Source: JAGOEY01 sp017997515 (GTDB lineage: Bacteria; Pseudomonadota; Gammaproteobacteria; Burkholderiales; Burkholderiaceae_C). From it: 64,000 nucleotides of DNA. Positions 60,339 through 64,000 of the stretch are shown here, piece after piece (within the stretch, counting starts at the first letter, position 1; each line of letters opens with the position of its first letter). Where the stretch lies: positions 3,162,001 to 3,226,000 of the forward strand of contig CP111109.1 in assembly GCA_026314275.1 (NCBI GenBank), written 5' to 3'. The notes beneath the pieces are model-generated. The model had not been told where the DNA came from, made no database searches, and worked only from the letters and a program-made list of their open reading frames with translations. Made by a program: the position numbers and the translations under genes.

Positions 60339-60986
60339 TCATGCGGAGAGGGGGGAGTGGGGTTGCTGCGGGTCGGCGTGCAGCATACGTTCGACATACC
60401 GTGCGATCAGGTCGATTTCGAGGTTGACGCTCGACCCTGCTGCAAGAGCGCCCAGGGCAGTGTTTTCGACGGTGTGGGGGATCAGGTTGATGCTGACTTC
60501 GCAGCCGGCGGCCGAATCCTGGATCTGGTTGACGGTCAGGCTCACACCGTTGATGGTGATGGAGCCCTTGTAGGCCAGGTAACGCGCCAGCGCGCGCGGT
60601 GCGAGCACCCGCAGCTCCCAGCTTTCACCCACCTGGGCAAAGTGGGTCACCTGGCCGATGCCATCCACATGGCCCGACACGATGTGGCCACCGAGCCGGT
60701 CATGGGCGCGCAGGGCTTTTTCGAGGTTGACGGGGCCTGTTGCGGCCAGCCCGGCGGTCTTGTCCAGCGATTCGGCAGAAATGTCGATCGTGAACTGGTT
60801 CTGGGCGGGGTCAAAGGTGGTGACGGTCATACAGGCACCGTTGAGCGCAATACTGTCGCCCAGGCCCACGTCGTCGAGGTAGCCGGCGGGCGTCTGCAGG
60901 GTGAGACGCTTGCCGTGCTGTAAAGAGCTTCCGAGGTCGTGGACAGCGACGATGCGCCCCACGCCAGTGATGATTCCAGTGAACAT
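60339..60986 (-). CDS. ribE: Riboflavin synthase, alpha subunit
   Basis: 215-residue enzyme with two tandem lumazine-binding barrels, forming riboflavin from two ribityllumazines. First barrel MFTGIITGVGRI and LGDSIALNGACMTVT; second GHIVSGHVDGIGQVTHF and KGSITINGVSLTVNQ. Starts 48 bp after ribD. No FMN riboswitch fits in the intergenic spaces of this operon. Confidence 0.96.
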   Translation of the reverse strand: MFTGIITGVGRIVAVHDLGSSLQHGKRLTLQTPAGYLDDVGLGDSIALNGACMTVTTFDPAQNQFTIDISAESLDKTAGLAATGPVNLEKALRAHDRLGGHIVSGHVDGIGQVTHFAQVGESWELRVLAPRALARYLAYKGSITINGVSLTVNQIQDSAAGCEVSINLIPHTVENTALGALAAGSSVNLEIDLIARYVERMLHADPQQPHSPLSA

Positions 60987-61034
60987 CCGCGTATTTTCGC
61001 AGGGATTCACCCGAGCCCCACGCCCAAAGGCTTT

Positions 61035-62144
61035 TTAAAATTGGTCGCGGCCTGGAATACGCGCCACGATGCGCAGGTCGGGGCCCACCATCGTGGTGGA
61101 CATAAATGCCAGCGGCACGGCGTCGGAGAGGCGCTCCAGCGGCCCCAACTGCGCCATGCCCCGGCCTTTGCCGATCAGCTGGGGAGCGAGGTACACCAGA
61201 AATTCATCCACCAACCCGGCCCGGATCAGGGAGCCATTGAGCTTTTCACCTGCTTCCACATGCAGCTCGTTAATGCCGCGTGTGCCCAAGTCATGCAGCA
61301 TGGCCGCCAGGTCCACCTTGCCATCGGCATTGGGCAAATAGACAACGGTGGCCCCCAAGGCCTCCAGCGCCGATTTTTTGGCATCATTTTGCTCTGCAGC
61401 GTAGATGTACAGGGCGGAAGTAGCTCTCAAAATAAGAGCGTCCAGTGGCATCTGCAAACGGCTGTCCACCACCACCCGGATGGGCTGGCGGGGCGTTTCC
61501 ACCAACCGCACATCCAGCCGGGGGTTGTCTTCCAGCACCGTGCCAATACCTGTCAGCACCGCACAGGCCCGCGCACGCCAGGCATGCCCGTCGGTGCGGG
61601 CCTCGGCCGAGGTGATCCATTGGCTGGTGCCGTTGTGAAGCGCCGTGGTGCCGTCAAGCGAGGCTGCCACTTTCATGCGCACCCAGGGTGTCTTGCGCAG
61701 CATGCGGCTGAAAAAGCCCATGTTCAGTTCGCGCGACTCCGCCGCACCAGGGCCCACCTCCACGTCAATGCCCGCCGCACGCAGCCGCTCAAAACCCTGC
61801 CCCGCAACGAGCGGATTGGGGTCGGCAAGGGAGGCCACCACTTTTTGGACCCCCGCCGCCATCAGCGCATCGCAGCACGGCCCGGTACGGCCATGGTGGG
61901 AGCAGGGCTCCAGCGTGACATAGGCTGTGGCACCGGCAACGGAATGGCCCCGGGCCGCCGCGTCGCGCAAAGCCATAACTTCGGCGTGGGGGTCGCCCGC
62001 CTGCTGGGTATGGCCCTGGCCGAGGACATTGCCGGTGGCAGGATCGACCAGCACGCAGCCCACGCGGGGGTTGGGGTTGGAAAGAAAAAGCGCCTGGGCG
62101 GCCAGCCCAAGCGCTTGTTGCATAAACGGCGCGGATGTTGTCAT
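61035..62144 (-). CDS. ribD: Bifunctional riboflavin biosynthesis deaminase/reductase RibD
   Basis: 369-residue fusion. N-terminal deaminase zinc site: His53 and Glu55 in GDPHAEV, with Cys81 and Cys90 in EPCSHHGRTGPC. C-terminal reductase has KVAASLDGTTALHNGTSQWI and NELHVEAGEKLNGSLIRAG. The ATG at 62144 is used. An AT-rich islet at about 61414-61446 lies in the reductase part. First gene of ribD-ribE-ribBX-ribH-nusB. Confidence 0.95.
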   Translation of the reverse strand: MTTSAPFMQQALGLAAQALFLSNPNPRVGCVLVDPATGNVLGQGHTQQAGDPHAEVMALRDAAARGHSVAGATAYVTLEPCSHHGRTGPCCDALMAAGVQKVVASLADPNPLVAGQGFERLRAAGIDVEVGPGAAESRELNMGFFSRMLRKTPWVRMKVAASLDGTTALHNGTSQWITSAEARTDGHAWRARACAVLTGIGTVLEDNPRLDVRLVETPRQPIRVVVDSRLQMPLDALILRATSALYIYAAEQNDAKKSALEALGATVVYLPNADGKVDLAAMLHDLGTRGINELHVEAGEKLNGSLIRAGLVDEFLVYLAPQLIGKGRGMAQLGPLERLSDAVPLAFMSTTMVGPDLRIVARIPGRDQF

Positions 62145-62169
62145 AACGCCATGGATGGTACTGCAGGGT

Positions 62170-62597
62170 TTATTTGCCCCAGCATTCCGTAACGATGGCC
62201 CCTGTTGTGACTCCATTCGCGCCGCGCAGACCATTATGTGTCAGCGTGTAGCTGCCGCATTTGTCGCCGGTTTGTCCGGTCTGTGGCGCTGCAGTGAGGG
62301 TGAATGCGGTACCAGATGCAGCGCTCGCAGGGGGGATGCGACGGTGATTGCATATTGGTTCGACTGAATGGTTTTGAGTGCGTCGGGGAAGTCCGCAGTG
62401 AGCGGGTAGGTTCCGGTCGCTGTGGCTGCCCGCTCCATCCATTGGGCGCCCTGCAGCAGCGCCGCGCGGGCTTCTGCCCGGTGGCCACGGCGTATGTACT
62501 CGGCATAGCTGGGGTAGGCGATGGCGGCGAGGATGCCAATGATGGCCACCACGATCATCACCTCGATGAGCGTAAAGCCCTGGTGTGGATGCTTCAT
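62170..62597 (-). pseudogene. pilE: Type IV pilin-like protein (PilE family), frameshifted
   Basis: Pilin with class III leader MKHPHQ-GFTLIEVMIVVAI: cleavage after Gly, Phe+1, Glu+5, then the hydrophobic assembly helix. The body reads YAEYIRRGHRAEARAALLQG and SNQYAITVAS. At the G run 62330-62335 the frame breaks. Adding one base joins AITVASP to PASAASGTAFTLTAAPQTGQ and a tail with two Cys (GDKCGSYTLTH and TECWGK), the usual disulfide loop, giving 142 residues. It is followed by nothing else pilus-related downstream and lies 28 bp after pilY1. Confidence 0.85.
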
Positions 62598-62625
62598 AAA
62601 ACAGTGTGCTCCTGCTCGCGCTGGT

Positions 62626-64000
62626 TTAGCGCAGTTGACGCCAGCTTGGGCGCATGGATTGCTCGGGCATTCGGTTCAGATTGTCATTTTTGCCTGCGCC
62701 CAGGCCCCCACCCGTCCCATCCCAAATCACTCCGCGCTTGGTAATCAGAAGCGGCGTACCGGTTTTTACGGCTGCGCGGGCGACGTTGTTGTCTGCAGCG
62801 TTGTAGATGCCATCGTTGTTTATGTCGACCAGTTGAACCGAGGGCAGCTTGCCGTCCATGATGTTGATCAATGTGCGGAACTGGCTGCCAGCGCTGGTGT
62901 CCACTTTGACCGGCACGCAGCTCTCGTTGATGTTGTCGCTCTCGCTGTTCTTGGTGCCCGAAGGCGACTCGGTATAGACCGCAAGAATATTGCTGCCATC
63001 AAAGAACTGCATGGGTTTGAGCAGCCGCTCGCCTTTGAATGGCAAGTCAATGAACCAGCCCTTGTAGTCCTTCCAGGTTGCCTGCTGCAGAGCCTGCGTG
63101 GCATTTACGGTCGCGAAGTCGCCGACCACCGTAGCGATGGTCTGCTGTGCAAGAGGTCTGCCATCCGCACCCATTGGGCCCACGGGTGTGGGGGTGGGCA
63201 CGCAGGTGACGGGAGCGCTGTCGCAATCGCCCGCACCTGGGTGAACCTCCAGTGAGGTCTTGTCCGACTTCATGCGGTAACGCGTGTTGTCCATCACGGA
63301 ATACAGCGTTTGCACGTTTTGCGTGATGTCGGTTCTACGGTCGTTTGCGGTGACGTTACGGCCAGTGCCAAAGGCAACCATCATGCCGCCAACCGGAATG
63401 GTCTTGGCGTTGGCACCGGTGCCTACGGTCATCATGCGGTCGTTAGCGCGCACGATGGGGGGGGCCGTGATCGGTTGCACCTGGTTGCGCGTGGTGCTTG
63501 TCAGTGCGACGGGGCCAAGCGTGGTGAATAGCGGCTTGTTGTTGCCAAAGGCCACCTTCCAGTTACTCTCTGTGGCGCTGGTCAGGTCGAATTTCCAGAG
63601 GTTGCCCAGGTTGTCGCCTGCATAAACCACGTCGGTCTTGCCGTCACCATCAAGGTCCACCAGCGTGGGCGATGCCAAGCCGTTGTCGTTGGCGTTGCCG
63701 CTGTCCGTGGTGTCGGTGGTGGCCTGGATGCGCACAAGTGCCTTGTCGCCATCAAGGTATTGCAGCAGCAGCACTGGCCGCTCGTTGGTGCTGTTGTAGC
63801 CATTGCCCATCACCACTGCCCAGCGGCCGTTGTTTAGGCGGGTGATTTGTGTGGCCTCTTGCAGGTTGGCGGGGTTGCGCCCTGGTTGGGCCACGATATT
63901 GCCGATGTCGTTGATTTCGGCTACGGCCTTCTCGCAGGCGGTTTTGGCCGTGCCTGTGAGCAATGTGCAATTGGGGGCGGCCTCGCCTTTGGCGCGGGTG
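62626..64000 (-). CDS. pilY1: Type IV pilus tip-associated protein PilY1/PilC, C-terminal part (partial)
   Basis: At least 457 codons of the C-terminal beta-propeller of PilY1; the N-terminal region lies beyond the window edge and the frame is open there. Propeller motifs: RWAVVMGNGYNSTNERPVLL, DLDGDGKTDVVYAGDNLGNLWKFDL, and a calcium-loop-like DINNDGIYNAADNN near the C-terminus. PilY1 sits at the pilus tip and controls extension and adhesion. It is encoded directly upstream of a pilin gene, the usual order in minor-pilin operons. Confidence 0.93.
   Translation of the reverse strand, partial: TRAKGEAAPNCTLLTGTAKTACEKAVAEINDIGNIVAQPGRNPANLQEATQITRLNNGRWAVVMGNGYNSTNERPVLLLQYLDGDKALVRIQATTDTTDSGNANDNGLASPTLVDLDGDGKTDVVYAGDNLGNLWKFDLTSATESNWKVAFGNNKPLFTTLGPVALTSTTRNQVQPITAPPIVRANDRMMTVGTGANAKTIPVGGMMVAFGTGRNVTANDRRTDITQNVQTLYSVMDNTRYRMKSDKTSLEVHPGAGDCDSAPVTCVPTPTPVGPMGADGRPLAQQTIATVVGDFATVNATQALQQATWKDYKGWFIDLPFKGERLLKPMQFFDGSNILAVYTESPSGTKNSESDNINESCVPVKVDTSAGSQFRTLINIMDGKLPSVQLVDINNDGIYNAADNNVARAAVKTGTPLLITKRGVIWDGTGGGLGAGKNDNLNRMPEQSMRPSWRQLR

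Noticed and set aside
62145..62170. FMN riboswitch upstream of the riboflavin genes
   Set aside because: Only 25 bp separates ribD from the pilin gene and no conserved FMN-aptamer sequence is visible in any intergenic space of the operon.

Overview
The window reads as a chromosomal segment of a betaproteobacterium of the order Burkholderiales, most likely family Comamonadaceae (Rhodoferax/Acidovorax-like). This rests on high GC, orphan Bug-type (TTT) periplasmic binding proteins each in a separate catabolic cluster, a RibBX-type riboflavin gene, DHC/SHP cytochromes, a ybgC-tolQRA block, and AT-rich dispersed repeats of the kind seen in that family. The taxonomic call is inference; no rRNA gene, tRNA gene or CRISPR array was seen.

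Layout. 1-567: truncated IS5-group insertion sequence abutting the stop codon of a ferritin-like hydrolase gene, which diverges from a TetR gene across two perfect palindromes. 2.3-9.5 kb: small membrane protein, P-type ATPase, rubredoxin, cytochrome b, diheme DHC and oxygen-binding-type SHP cytochromes, diverging from PepSY, response regulator and histidine kinase. 9.5-12.4 kb: proton-pumping pyrophosphatase and soluble pyrophosphatase. 12.5-18.8 kb: lipase-like hydrolase, ppsR, chrA and a frameshifted ppsA, with two 167-bp inverted-repeat elements. 19-25.1 kb: DUF4212/sodium symporter pair, FKBP, HxlR regulator, a damaged HPP/CBS gene, phosphatidylserine decarboxylase. 25.3-36.3 kb: hydroxycinnamate (cou-like) catabolism with feruloyl esterase/tannase, porin, binding protein and MarR regulator. 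36.4-39 kb: SDR, MDR oxidoreductase and TetR, each preceded by the same 14-bp palindrome. 39-52.8 kb: hexuronate oxidation (uronate dehydrogenase, SMP-30 lactonase, TRAP transporter, KdgD, 2-oxoglutarate semialdehyde dehydrogenase) with LacI and GntR regulators. 52.9-58 kb: small lipoprotein, LLM oxidoreductase, tolA/R/Q, ybgC, aminotransferase. 58.1-62.1 kb: nusB-ribH-ribBX-ribE-ribD. 62.2-64 kb: frameshifted type IV pilin and the C-terminal part of PilY1, running off the edge.

How the genes work together. The two best-supported pathways are (i) uptake, ester cleavage, CoA activation and side-chain shortening of plant phenylpropanoids, and (ii) TRAP uptake and oxidation of hexuronates to 2-oxoglutarate. 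Both fit a plant-debris or freshwater heterotroph. The aldarate dehydratase needed between the lactonase and KdgD is not in the window.

Most notable structure outside genes. Four copies of a roughly 100-nt element sit 0-3 nt after the stop codons of ppsA, kdgD, an FKBP gene and nusB, all in the sense orientation. They fold into three successive hairpins with compensatory base changes. Four genes (ppsA, HPP/CBS, pilin, tolA) carry single-frame disruptions at C/G runs or a CGGG tandem. These may be sequence errors rather than biology and should be checked first.
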